Below are positions 20,336 to 31,869 of a DNA stretch of 64,000 bases, piece after piece. Both the position numbers and the translations under genes were made by a program. Source of the stretch: Symsagittifera roscoffensis (taxonomy: Eukaryota; Xenacoelomorpha; Acoela; Convolutidae); assembly GCF_963678635.1 (NCBI RefSeq), contig NC_087063.1:84491574-84555573 (forward strand), in the 5' to 3' direction. The notes under the pieces are model-generated. The model had not been told where the DNA came from. It did not search any database and saw nothing but the letters and a program-made list of their open reading frames with translations. Numbering within the stretch: position 1 is the stretch's first letter; every line of letters starts with the position of its first letter.

Positions 20336-21661
20336 TGATGAGGCTGGTGCTTTCCGGCTGCCATGCATGATGAGGACTACTTGATAATTGACCTGGTCTT
20401 CGAGGTGAATGAAAGAGGCACACGCGAGAAGAACGACTGGAATGAATTGATAGATCACGGTGATCTGCCACTTGACCTGGAAATGACTGAGCGAGTGGAA
20501 GTTGACGACGAAACCCTGGCATATGCCGAAGAGGACTGGGACTGCCACGATCAGATCGAAGCTGAAAAAGGAGTAGAGCCTGACTTTCCCTTCACCATGG
20601 AGACACGTCGGGCAAGAGGGGAAGGAATAAAAAAATACAACCCATATGGTGAAGACTTTGTCGTGGACAGGATTGGTTTAAGCGACGTCGCGGACTCGAT
20701 AGTGGGTCTGGACGAAATGGTGGTGTCTCAGGAGATCGACCTGATTAACGACGCAGACCAGGACTGCATCGACGATCGCTCAGAACCGGAAATGGAATTC
20801 GAACCTGTGGTTGAACAGATGCATGAGAGAGAGAATTGACAAGTTTGCGAGTACTTGAGTGGCTCCATGATCTACCTGCAGATCCCAAGGAGACAATCCT
20901 GGCGATTCAGGATGTCGATCAGACTAGCATCAAATATATCAGTCACGACAACACCGAGTCCAACTGGGTCGCTCCAGCTTGTCACTTACGTGTTCCTGAA
21001 TCCAATCTCGATCTGCTCGATTCTGGGCAATCGATGGATATTTTTGTCCGGGAAGTGCGGGTAGGACTCACCCACACCAAAAATCTTATGACCAAAAAAA
21101 TAAAATTGGCAAGGGAAACAGAAAAACTGGAAACGGAGGGCAAAAAGGCTAAGAAACCACTTTTTGGACGAATTTTCGAATCATATTTTGATCAATGGAA
21201 TCACTACTCAAACAACATTATTGTCACAGACATTGATTTCATACTCATGGAACGTTTGTGCGCTATAGCGATAACCACGGATGTAAATTTTAAAACAGCT
21301 CTAACGGCCGACTTTAAGCGAGAGTACAAGAATATCGATTTTTGTGGAAACAGAGGCCTGGTGTGGAAGGGATGATAGCGTTGCCCCCTGTTGCATCACA
21401 GATACCAGGAAAGTACTTGTGTTTCTTAGTAACTAAGGCTACTGACAGACATCACGTGAATCCCGAGAGCTTAGCGCTGGCACTAACTCGACTCAGGGCT
21501 TCCTAGTTGAGAGAGGACTGATCTCGCTCTCCTTGCCGGTCTATGATCCCGATAGTGGAAAATTGCATCCGAGGAGAGCTATATGCCATAGCACATGTTA
21601 TATTTTCGGAAACGGACATGGAGATTTACTTTCAAAAAAAGTACTACCTGAGCATATGTTA
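20336..21661 (+). pseudogene. element A acidic linker and macro-like domain, fused downstream of integrase
   Basis: 20363-20839 (starts MHDEDYLIIDLVFEVNERGT) is very acidic and directly continues the Pol tail; in B the same linker follows ENIKPPN. From 20836, in a shifted frame, LRVLEWLHDLPADPKE leads to MDIFVREVRVGLTHTKN and a region with NNIIVTDIDFILMERLCAIA, TTDVNFKTALTADFKREY, then VASQIPGKYLCFLVTKAT and KKYYLSI at the end. The order of a beta strand with Asp, a 'hidden Cys/Ala-Ile-Ala', a D-F-x-x-A-L-A-x-x-F-K helix and a strand FLVTKAT resembles macro domains, which bind or hydrolyse ADP-ribose. I infer this from pattern only. Frameshifts at 20836 and near 21500 make it dead. Confidence 0.55.
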
Positions 21662-22030
21662 GAGTTGTATTTAGTGCTAATAGTTTTCATTAAAATTAGT
21701 TTTTAAGCATTAGGATTACGTTTTTTGATAATTTTTAGGTTTTAGGTTTTTTACATAATGTTGATGTATAGTATTGATTTTTTGTGATTATTGTGTGATT
21801 CTGATTGTGTGATGACTATTTAATTGTGGACTGGACTATTCCAGATGTGAAAGGTGATAGCGTTCAATTGTGTTACATTTGACAAGATCACAGGTGGACT
21901 ATCCACCTTGGTGCTAGCTTTTAAACTAAGAACAAGAAGAGAATTTCATCTGACTGCTTTTAAAAGAAATGGACGATGTCTTAATTTTAAGATGAGAAAG
22001 CTTGTATGATTAATCTAAGACGTGACTTGT
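21662..22030 (+). other. non-coding gap between pol-macro and the SGNH ORF of element A
   Basis: AT-rich DNA without a reading frame lies between the macro stop and the next ORF. It ends with the acceptor-like cttgtctttcag just before coding resumes at about 22040. Element B has a gap in the same place (47974-48330), and both contain the words ggactatccac and a T-rich ctgatt/ctgact..tttaaa tract. It may be an intron or a promoter for the downstream genes. Confidence 0.5.
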
Positions 22031-24283
22031 CTTTCAGATCGTGATTGATCATACATTGTTTATTGAACTTGCACTGAAATTGAAGAGACAAAACCTACAC
22101 GAGAAAGCATTAGCGACACTAATCGACTCATTCGACGGAGACGCGGAAAAATGTCTGGGCATGATCTGGCTCGCGAGCCAGGGTTAGGCGAACAGAGGTA
22201 TTATAGGTTGGGAGAGATGCCAATGCCAGCACGCCCCAGTTCCTCAGCACAGCCTCTCTTCGGATCGACAAGATCACGCGATGGGCTGGCCCCATCGCAT
22301 TCTGTGGACGCACCAACTGCAGCACTACTGTCAAAGAATGTGAGAATGAACGAGATCGAAATACAGACAGCAGAAGCCAGCGAAACTATCGAAAATAAGG
22401 GACAAAGACTGGTAAGAATTGTGCGCTAAGTTTGATGAATACAAGGAGAAAGCGAAAAATCCTGACGAATGGAAGGAAAAGTATGACGAGTTACAGATCG
22501 CTTTCAAGGAACAGGAGATAAAGCACCTGAAGGAGCTCTACAATGCGAGAGTGAGCAAGTTTTCACCAGATGCCAGGCGATGATGCGCCTCGATACGACG
22601 ACAAGGCTAAGGCTCAAGAGCTTTACAGACCGAGCGAGGTGATAGCCCCGCAACGAATGAGCTCGCCTTCAAACGCGAGAAATACGATCATGATCCCTCA
22701 GTTTCAGAAGAAGTTCGAGCAGGTGGCAAAAGCTACGATGCAGGAGATACCTCGAGCGAGGGTTAGATGCATGGGTAGGATCGTTCCTTCTCAGCGTGCA
22801 GGCCAGTCACCCATCAGGAAAGATAGACAAAAAAATCACAGAAACGGCCGGTCCGGTACCGAGTGGAGCCAAGGTGAGATCGCGAATGATCAACATCCGA
22901 AAGGATCTCAACACCCGAAGAACTTTCGTGCAGGTTGCCGCAGAACACCCGAGGCCCTGCCTGAATGGTATGACCTGGAACAGGGCGACGATCCACCAAC
23001 CGATGCCAACTGGCAGCCAACACCTGATCATAGGAGATAGCTTGGTGAAGGATCTTAAAGATATCATCGTGGTGGGACATACCGCTGCAATCTCCTTTGG
23101 CGGAGCCTCAGTGGCTCAAATGATCAAGATGATGGAACTACAGAACGATGATCGGGTGGAACACTAACCTTGATGATAGAGACTAACGCCGTCTCAAGGA
23201 ATCCCGTCCGCCCTGAAGCGAAGTGGGAACCATTGTTGATCTGTCTCCTCAACGAGTTGAAGGAGAAGCATAGACTGAGGATTGTGTGCTCGTGTACCAG
23301 CCCTCTCAACCCAGGCGCCGGCTTACCGATAGCCGATTTCATGAATGGGAAGGCTACTCAGTGGAATGCGATGATCAGGAACCTCATTGCAGCTAATCCC
23401 AAGGAACTCCGGTTGATGAACAACGAAAATGCGCTGAGAATGGTGAATCATAGTGCCTTAACGAACAATGGGATACACTTCAATACCCAAAAAGGCATAC
23501 AGTGGATAAATGATGAGTTTCAAACGAAAATAGGAGAGATGCAAGCCGAAGCACGGACGATGGTCGATCCGGTGGCACGAGGTAGCACTGCAGGAAGGGT
23601 GAGGTCTCATGTACCTCAACCACTAGCAGACCGCCTTGGACCTTTGACTGTAAGGGCAAACGTGGTGCAGCCCACTCCCAGCTCTGATGTGAGGGAGAGG
23701 TTGGGAACTGCCCCCACTCTCCGAGGTCGGTCGTCGGAGAATCGACTTGGGACAAGAGGTGATCCACCACAGGTGGCTCACCAAGCAACTACGAGCACCG
23801 CGAGCCAACCTACAAGAGCGCCATCGACTCAAAGGAGCTCGCAAGCAGATCCTGCAGCGATTTTTGATACAAGCAGACTCAGTGAGTTGTTATGAAATAG
23901 ATCGGACCCCAGCCCATGGGGACAATATAAAGCAGACATGGAGAATAAGTTGAACATGAAAACGCTGACATCTCTTGCAGACTCAAAGAAAATGCTTAAT
24001 GGGCACGATCCTACGGTCGGTATCCGGGTTATACTGAATAGCTGGAGTAGATTTGCTTTTGGCCAAAGAGGACCAATTTAGTTCCACCACTACTCTGATA
24101 TTGGTAGATTTGGAGGGTTTGCCCAGAGATAACACCATGGGGCAATTAAACACGAAGTCATTGGCAAGTATTCGAGGGATTACCCTCGCGTCAGCCCAGT
24201 GGAAGGTGATGAGAAGAGATACGCGCATCTGGAGTCACCAGAGGGCGATAACTTGTTTGCAGCCTAAGAACCTCAGGAAATGA
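22031..24283 (+). pseudogene. element A SGNH/GDSL-type hydrolase ORF
   Basis: The N-terminal part (22040-22150, TLFIELALKLKRQNLHEKAL) is helical. Then comes a Pro/Ser-rich segment (RLGEMPMPARPSSSAQP) and a charged helix near 22430-22560. The hydrolase core follows: LIIGDSLVKDL at 23024-23056 (block I, nucleophile Ser), FGGASVAQMIKMM at about 23095-23135 (block II Gly), ETNAVSR near 23180 (block III, where the usual Gly is Glu but Asn is kept) and NNGIHFN near 23467 (block V His). C-terminal of this are a disordered Ser/Arg-rich linker and a short tail ending near 24283 (LVDLEGLPRDNTMG). Members hydrolyse esters or thioesters. Several frameshifts break it. Confidence 0.7.
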
Positions 24284-26606
24284 AGCTGGGGAAAATCTTG
24301 ATAGTGGCTAGCGCCGACTACCTGTATACGCCCGCTCGCTCTTTTGGCCAAATGTGGTCTTCCTCATAGCTTCTAACTTGAATTGGGGTCAAGCGATGGG
24401 AATGGCGACAAATTTACAAAAGTGGTGAACGTGGAACCAGAGGTGGTAATAATAGCCGGATCAGATGACCACCTTCAGAGTAGGGCACTCTTGAATATTC
24501 TCATCGACGGATTCACCCCAAACTTGCAGGGTGTGGGGGAGGCGATCATGACACTTCTCTCTGCCATGTTGGAAGCCGAGAAAACAATATGCCAATGTTT
24601 TGCGAGTTTTGCGAGTTCAAGGTTATCTTCGTGATGTCTCATGGCTATGCCTCGCTACCCGAACCCATGCAATTCGCATACGCCATGGTCGTCCTGTTGG
24701 CTGAAGGACGTTTTGATGTGATGATTTTTGCACCAAATCTACAAGTAGATCCCAACCTTTACTACCCCTTCTGATCAGAACTCCCTGCGATATGGTCGGA
24801 CATCTTGAGCGCAATCCAAGGATTTAATGATCATAGCACGGAGCGTGTCGTGTTGGATGGGGGTTGGGATTGGAACTTTCCAACTTCAGCCGGCTGTTGA
24901 AAATGAGACCAAGAGTGGACGATGAGCACCGTTTAGTGCAGCGCCTAGCTACCAATTTATAGTTTAGGCGGGCGGATTATGCGAGGGACGAAAGAAGGAA
25001 CCTGGTGAGAAGGTTCGCCCTCTCCACAGAAGAAGACATTAAAGCTATGACCTTGAGGACAAAGCCTCACACCAACCTTTGGTTGTATCTGTCACCACGG
25101 CTGTGTAGGTTGGGACCAGACGCCTTTGATGGTGCCCCAGCAGTAGTGAGAGAGATCCACCAATATCTGAAGAAAAAATTAGACGCGAAAGAGCAGGCAG
25201 GCGCGACGATGTTGCAGCTGATGCAAGAGATAAACACGATGTCACTCGACCGGTTCTAGGCGGACGTGCTGGCAACGAAAGCCGAATATGAAAAGTCTGA
25301 TGCGATCACCCGCGTTCAACAGCAGTTGCTATCCTAGGGCCTCGAGGAACCTAGTAGCCAGGTTCGTGAGAGATATCAGGAAGTTATCCATTGGCCTTGT
25401 GTTGGCACTGTACGTGGCCTTCAGACACGAGAGCTTCGTGAAAGAACCTGTGGTACTCTTCACTCAGGAACTGGCTGATCTCCGACTGGATGGTCTACTC
25501 ACACTGATTGTAATGACCGATGGTAGTTTGGGAGACTTGTTTGTGTTACTGAGATACCCTGAACAGCTGCAAGGACCGAAGAGAGAATTTGACGTCCAAA
25601 ATGAAAACGGCCTCCTACTGAAGGATTGGAGGACTTTGCTCCTTCAGTACCTACTACAGCAGATTAGAAGTTTAACCGGGGAAGATAAACCAGCTCCGAT
25701 GGAAAGGAAATGAAAAAGGGTGGGGTCATGCCCCTGTTCACCGGCTTGACCCTAATGATGCGGGTCGACCCGCTGACTCTGATCTTCGGATTGAGAGAAT
25801 TCGTTACCGTGGTTTACGGGCCTGTACTGACGCATGTGTTCCCGAACGTCGAGGTGGAGGCATAGAGACATTCAGTTCTGTACGTTATTCTCGTGTCAGT
25901 GGTGAATTGCTCCGCGCTGAACTGGGTGGAACAAAGAGAGTTGAGAAGACTGGCGAGTGAAGATCGACTATTCGGACGAATTGCGAAGCCTGGCTGGATG
26001 TTGATGAATCTGAACAACAGCTTTAAGTGTCGGTTGGGCGGCGAGAATCTTTCGAACGCCCAAGCCAACCCTAAGCTCTGGAATTTACGACCAATCGTCA
26101 AGGGTACGAAAGAAGCAGTGAAAATCCCGGCTTGGCCGGAGACCTGTGCCCATGTGAAGGAAAATCAGGAAAATCACGTGGTGGCGGGTTCAATTCCGCT
26201 CCCGGATAGATGCCCCCTGTATCCGCGCATCAGGAGGATGTTGTTGGGAGTGACTGGTCCAGTTTTGTCACCTAGGATTGGAGCTGCGCAAGACGTAGAT
26301 GAGAGAATGCTCAAATGGAGCGAGGGAATGGAGCGGCGCTTCAACAGTTCGAATGCTGCAGCCTTTCATGCCTTCGAGTTTACCTTCCCGGATGTATGGA
26401 GCAGAAAATTGACCAAGGCCATACCGTTAAGGAAGCCAGAGGTGTCTGCAGGCCACTGGAGAGACGTGTACACTCCAGCCGACGACAAGTTTAGACCGAA
26501 ATGTCCCAGACCAGAGACAGTACTGATGCTGGAACTGGCAAGGGTGTCAAGAGGCGGTATCTATCTGACGATAGAAGAAGTGGCGCCACATGGTGAGGAC
26601 CTGTAA
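24284..26606 (+). pseudogene. element A giant unknown ORF, N-terminal half
   Basis: Aligned with B (50350-52960), this is the start of a very long protein of no family I can name. Recognisable conserved blocks are KILIVASADYLYTPARS (24290), VVIIAGSDDHLQSRALLN (24440), VIFVMSHGYASLPEPMQFAYAMV (24612, quoted to 20 elsewhere), LPAIWSDILSAIQGFNDHST (24780), LRTKPHTNLWLYLSPR (25053), LLTLIVMTDGSLGDLFVLL (25495), GRIAKPGWMLMNLNN (25976) and SNAAAFHAFEFTFPD (26350). The first blocks, with a Gly-Ser-Asp-Asp and a Pro/His-Gly-Tyr turn after hydrophobic strands, look like a Rossmann-type or SGNH-like fold. That is a guess. At least six frameshifts or stops break it. Confidence 0.5.
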
Positions 26607-29600
26607 AAACTGTCATATGTGAGCAGGTGTTCTACCAGGCAGTTGATTTGACAATACCGGCTCGGTCGGATTCCGGAGTTGTAATTTGCCAAGGCCCCTC
26701 TGGGTCGGGATCCAAACCAGACGATGGACGAAAAAAAGAAGACGCGGACAAAAAAAATCACGGAGAGGACGATCCCATGGATGGTAAAGGCGACAAAATG
26801 AGCGAGATCTCCTGGAGTATGACTTCAATGAAGCGGAAAATGGTGGGACTAATGAGATGCCAATGCTGATGACACTATCATCGTTTATGTCACCCACTAA
26901 GGAGTCCCCGGCTAGCTTGTCTCCCGTGGAGTCTAAATCCCCGATTGAAGCACACCAGGGGAGAGGCGCGCCCAAGCTGCTATGTAAATCTCCTCGAAGG
27001 CGGAGGATGGATGAATATTTGCGACTGGCGTTTCTGAGCACGTTGCCCGAAGAAGAACGGGAACGTTGCCAGAGCGAGTTGGAAAGGAAAACTGGTGAGG
27101 CGTGGACGCGTGTAGCCTTTATGGAACGTACCTGGGGCGTAATCCGGAGATAGGGCACTCAGTCCGTGATGAAAATGGGATTGAATCAGCCACTCATGCG
27201 AGAAGTGGTAGAAAAAATAATCGAGTCCACTGAATCTGACGGTCTGACCGAGTCAGTCACTGAAGCGAGCGCTGAGGAAAGTGCTATTAAGCGAGATCAG
27301 CCCATTAAAAGTACCAGGAAAGGACTGAGGAAGTTTAAGTCAATTGTGAGAAAACTGAAGAATAGAGTGAACGATAAAGTAACCAACCCGAAGATTGTGA
27401 AGTCGAAGGCCGCAACAGTAGTGATGTCACTAGCGAAGGTGTCCCGTCCAAACGAAGTTGAACAAAGGGATGGTGTCATGCACGGAGGCAAGGAGAAAGA
27501 GAATCAGGTGCCTTCAATGTTGCTGGCAGGACTGATTCCCACGGCTTCAAAAGCAAAGAAGAGCAAGAGGACTTTGGCTGACACCAGATTGAAGATGGAG
27601 GTCATCAACCAATGCGGATCCGGTGGGTTGGAAGACTATAAATCGTCGCATATAAACATGGCAAAGATGAAGCTGGAGGGACAGCTCGACGTGGTCGAGT
27701 ACAGTCGCATTACTGCGCCCGAATCAGCACTCATGGGCGATCCTGCTGGTAGCTATATGGGGATGGTCAAGGTGAGGAATTCCTCGAGAGGTTACCTGGT
27801 GGCCTGACACGATAAGCAAGCGATGCAGGAAGACCTGAAGGATCTGGTGACGATTTCAAACCTGAAGAGGAAAGAATATGGCACTGTGATGCCATCGGAG
27901 GAAAATGGGAACGGTTTGTAACTTCTGAACAAAATTTCCTGGAAGGTGGCCTTACAGAAGTATTCCGATAAAAGCGTGCGTACTCCCGCATCGGTGATGG
28001 CGTACATAGCCAACCCCTGTGTCAGGACAGATTTGCAAGTGAGACTTGTATGGTTCCTTATTGAGATAAGGAATTGGGAATACGAAGCCAACATTGAGAT
28101 GAAGGCCAGAGAACAGCAGTTAGAACTGATGGGAGCCATAGAGGTGCTATAGCTCCTATAGGACGGAAAAAAAGGAAAGATGCACTTTGCTTTGTGATGT
28201 TCGTGGTAGATTTTACCCCCACTCCGGTGTTAGAAAAATGCGTGAAGGCAATCAGACAGAGGTCGACGAAGCAAGAAGAATTTTTGTTGAGCGCCTTGTT
28301 AGAGCTGTACCAGGACATGCCACTGTGGATCCCGGGAATTAAACGACCTTGATAGCTACCCTAGATTGGAGGAAGTCAGGAGATGCACTAACAAAGAACT
28401 GAGAGTCACTAGAGATTTGCTGGAAAGAGTTAGAAGTCTGAAAGATTACGTGACATTAGGGAAGCAGAAGTGCTTTCAGAATGTGCCAAGAGTTCCGGTA
28501 ATGGCTTATAATCCATTCGTCAACGAAGATGCGAGGGACTCGTACTTCGACTTCGAGGAACCGATAATCCTCGATCTCTGGGTCGAGAGAGTGCGGGAAT
28601 TGGGGGATGACAACGTCTTAACAGCTGCAGCTTGGAATAATTCTGGAAAAACAAGTGGTCGAACCCTCGTTGGAAGGGCAAGTTGGAAGGGCAAATAAAT
28701 TTTGATTGTGTTTTATGAGACGGTCCGCTGAAGACCAGCCCAGTTGCCTTGTGACGATGTGGGAACTCATGAAACCCTCGTGGTGCCCAAATCCGGATGC
28801 GGGTCTGATATGGGTTCTTACCGCCAATGTTGAGTTAGAAGAGAGCGACGACGAGAGTTTGCATGACTTGGCAGTGATTCACCACTTGCTGGCCTTGGAT
28901 AGGGAGAAGCAGAAAGAGAAGTCATTGACATCTCCTTAGTGATTGAATGGAAACAGGCACCTGCCTGGCCGTCAGTTGTGGACTGGAAGGGCACGTGTGT
29001 GGAGTGGATCACTGCTTGGAAACTATGGCTGAACAGCCCTGCCAATTAGCCAAATTGTATGGAAGATTGAGTATGTCGGACACAAGTGAGATGGAATTGA
29101 TTAAGGATTGCCACGGAGTTACTGAGGTAAATCTGGTAACTGCCTTGGGATTCTATAAAATGACAAGCTCTGTTGAATCACTGGAACGTCTCGAGAGAGC
29201 ACTTGAATTGGTGACTGCCATGAGCGTGGAAGTGTTTCCGGGGTTATTGCAGACTGAGCAGAAAATTGGAAGCTGGCGAAAGGCTCTTGAGAATGAAATG
29301 AATCTCAAACATAGCGAGGAATATCACAAGGCAGCGGGCTTGAAATAACTGGTGGGATCCAGTGCAGCACCATACTGTAACAGCAAATACCCGACGCACC
29401 TGGTGGTTGCGAATGCTAGAACTTGCTGGAAAGTGTACATTGACCATCTCTTTTCGGTGCCTAAGTGCGTACGATTGTCGAGAATGTCTGAGAAATCTCA
29501 TGAGCTATTGGCAAAGATCCTTCGGGCATTCTCGGATGGGTCTAGGGATGAGTTATAAGAGATAGTGGGAGGATATTTTGTAAATTTGGGTTATGGGAAC

Positions 29601-30140
29601 ATCAGTGAGTTCCAGAAGGAGAAAGCGAGTGGGACGTTGTCGAACGATTTCCCTACGATAGATGAGAAGGATGAAATGCATCAGACGATGATGGAAATTG
29701 AACCCTGTTGATAGCATCGGGTTATCGAATTTGGAGGAATGTCCTGCTGACTCATGGGGAGTACCGGTGTCACTGCCTGATGCAGACAGTTTGGTACCCC
29801 AAAAGAGCGAACCTAGAATTGGTTTGTGATGCTGGAGAACTATTCTCCATGGAATTGCCTGATCAAACTCAGAAAGTGACGATATTGGCGGTCAGCCAAC
29901 GCAGGAACGACTGAGCAGAGTGCGCCTCAATAAGAAACTGGGTTTGTTCAGGACTACCTGTAAAGTTCTGAGAACACCGAAAGCGATAAAAAGAATATGG
30001 GCAAGACAAAGATTGATGCCTTGGTTCGTGCGTTGATGACGGCATGCTTGTATAAACGCACGGAGCGTCATTTGTCCCGATACACCAATGCTTCCAGCTA
30101 GTGTAGGACTGGGAGCCTATAAGAGGGTTTTCCTGACACA
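26607..30140 (+). pseudogene. element A giant unknown ORF, C-terminal half
   Basis: Collinear with B 52960-56740. Conserved blocks are a charged segment around 26700-26870, MDEYLRLAFLSTLPEEERER (27007), LNQPLMREVVEKIIES (27180), a Lys-rich stretch (27300-27420), VVEYSRITAPESALMGDPAG (27690), AYIANPCVRTDLQVRLVWFL (28000), VMAYNPFVNEDARDSYFDFE (28498), SWCPNPDAGLIWVL (28771), KDCHGVTEVNLVTALGFYKM (29104) and VEVFPGLLQTEQKIGSWRKA (29230). No membrane segments, catalytic motif or signal peptide stand out. The tail (29560-30140) is weakly matched to 55860-56260. The protein would have been about 1900 residues with the preceding half if read as one. Function unknown. Confidence 0.5.
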
Positions 30141-30273
30141 TAAGAACGCTAGGAACGCTAAGAACACAGAGGTGAAAAGAGTAGCTGGGACGTTTTGTGC
30201 CACCGATTATATTTCAACGCAAATGTAGAGTATAAATGCATATAAAACAAAAGTGTACATGCACATAAAACAA

Positions 30274-30360
30274 GCACAGTTGGCCTAGCGGCTTAAACTA
30301 AATGGAATATATACAGACTTGCCAGTTGACGCGGGTTCGAACCCCCGCCCCCCCCTCATA
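30274..30360 (+). repeat. tRNA-like sequence, probably a SINE head
   Basis: An A box (tggcctagcgg, 30281-30291) and a B box (ggttcgaaccc, 30334-30344) are present at a spacing fitting a tRNA with a long variable arm (Leu/Ser type). The T-arm can pair only with an enlarged loop, and no 3' acceptor strand complements gcacagt. It is not a functional tRNA. The following tail to about 30500 (gaggggctttagtcccactt) suggests a tRNA-derived SINE. Confidence 0.55.
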
Positions 30361-30420
30361 CGCAGACCTTAATATATGTGAACTCGAGGGGCTTTAGTCC
30401 CACTTGACCTTTTTAAACTG

Positions 30421-30735
30421 TTTTTTTGGCTCTAATTCGGTTCAGCCCTGATTAAGGCTGACCACCAAAAAAAGCAATTTGTCTCAAGGACATTACCGGT
30501 TCTTGTGGCTAGCTTGCGCCAAAATAAGTTATATTTGAAGGTGAACAATGAACTTTGTGAAATTATGAACTTGATATTGTCAGTTTTCTGGATTATTCGG
30601 TTTATTTACGGCTTATATCGACAGAAGTGGTTTGTATTGCCGTAAATACGAATAAAACCTTGTCTAACCATTGTTGTTTCCTAGTTACAAAGACTTTAGA
30701 GATTGAGCGCACATTTTGGCGCACCATAAGGGACA
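30421..30735 (+). promoter_or_regulatory. possible 5' LTR end and primer-binding site of BEL-2
   Basis: An aataaa signal (near 30649) is followed by gattgagcgcaca and then TGGCGCACCATAAGGGAC (30717-30734), which has the form of a tRNA primer site. It lies upstream of the BEL-2 genes in the right direction. No matching LTR was found after the integrase, so this assignment is weak. Confidence 0.35.
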
Positions 30736-30754
30736 TTGTTCTATTCACGAGGGA

Positions 30755-30845
30755 CAAGGAAGTCTTTCTTCTCACGAAGTCGAAACACAAGGGACACAGA
30801 AGTCTATCTTTTCGCGACAACGGAGGGGACGGAACAGACGACTGC
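30755..30845. repeat. short direct repeat in the BEL-2 leader
   Basis: The phrase agggacaaggaagtctttctt (first 20 shown elsewhere as agggacaaggaagtctttct) is followed about 41 bp later by agggacacagaagtctatct. It is two diverged copies of a unit of about 41 bp in the presumed leader. The frame across 30627-31049 is open on the plus strand but has no recognisable domain. Confidence 0.55.
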
Positions 30846-31553
30846 TCGGATGCAGAGAGCGGATCCTCGACTGCTCAGCAACAGTACAAAAGCCTGTGCG
30901 CAGAGGCCTTTATACAGGTGTCGTGTTTTGCCTTCAGAGACGAAACTGAGGCCTATGAACAGGTGTTGAGTGCTAGCTTCTCGGACAAATCTGAGGATAC
31001 GAGACCTGTTCAGGTATCCGGAATCACAATCAAAGGGTGCAGCCGTTGAGACGACGCTGAAACATTTGCTCGTGTTTCAGAGAGTGGTTCACTTTTGATT
31101 GTTCCATTTGTGACAGGCTTTGTGATAACCTTCAACCTGTGCCGCCAATCTCCTTAATCTACGTAAACTGTAAGACTCCATTCGTGCTATACATTCATAT
31201 ACGATGTCGTACATGTTGCAATTTTTCCAGCAAGTTAGCACGCGGTGTTTTTTCTCAATACTCAAAAGTTTTTGACAGTTCCGTTGAACTGAAATATCTT
31301 ACAATCGGTACTTAGACAATTTACTTGACATTTTTTCTTGATGCCAAAATTTTTTGGATATATGTGAACGGAATAATAATCTGTGAAATCGGAACATAGA
31401 CCAGAAGTACTGGACTAGTTTCTTGGATTGGTTTATGACTCGAACCCGCTGATTAAAAGTTTCCGAAAAGTTTTGTGAAAAAAAATAAAAAAAATTGTCA
31501 AAAAAATCCTCAAAACTTGACACAAAAGATGACACCAACCTTATGTTAGGTGG

Positions 31554-31644
31554 CCTGATAGCAAAACATCAGGCAAATTAAGTGGAGTTTTTTTTCTCAG
31601 GTTTTTTCCGCGTGTGTTGTTGGAACTTAATCAATTTGCCTGAT
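31554..31644. repeat. inverted repeat able to form two alternative hairpins
   Basis: The arm atcaggcaaatt (31568-31579) pairs perfectly with aatttgcctgat (31633-31644). Its first six bases also pair with cctgat at 31554-31559. It lies in the BEL-2 leader before the unknown gene. A diverged direct repeat (cgtgtgttgttgga) occurs near 31610 and 31811, each after a ctcag-containing pyrimidine tract. Confidence 0.6.
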
Positions 31645-31869
31645 CCCCAGCCGACCTTTAGTGAAACTGAAAGCCAGTTCGCTTCAAGTGTATCAAAGCG
31701 TTTTTGCCCGTCCGATTATTGACTTCGTTGCGTGACAGTAATGTTTAGTTGTCAGGTACGGTGATTTTATGTGGGTTAAGTTAAATTCTTTTATCCTCAG
31801 GTTTATTCCGTGTGTGTTGTTGGAGTTCAACCGACTTACTTAATTTTCCAAACCCGTCGCAGAGGTTCC

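Larger units (their letters stand above)
12608..30140 (+). mobile_element. giant Ty3/Gypsy-type element A (decayed)
   Basis: The gene order is gag, protease, RT, RNase H, integrase, acidic linker plus macro-like domain, gap, SGNH hydrolase ORF, giant unknown ORF, all on the plus strand. Element B (39493-56740) has the same order with clearly diverged sequence. Frameshifts and stops of all three kinds are spread over the whole length, so it is an old, inactive copy. LTRs were not found, and the boundaries given are those of recognisable coding sequence. Confidence 0.75.

Noticed and set aside
12608-30140. an envelope-like glycoprotein after pol in elements A or B
   Set aside because: I found no signal peptide, furin-type site or transmembrane segment in the downstream ORFs; the blocks are soluble-looking and do not resemble a fusion protein.
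30274-30360. functional tRNA gene
   Set aside because: A and B boxes are present, but the T stem pairs only with an enlarged loop and the acceptor stem has no 3' partner.
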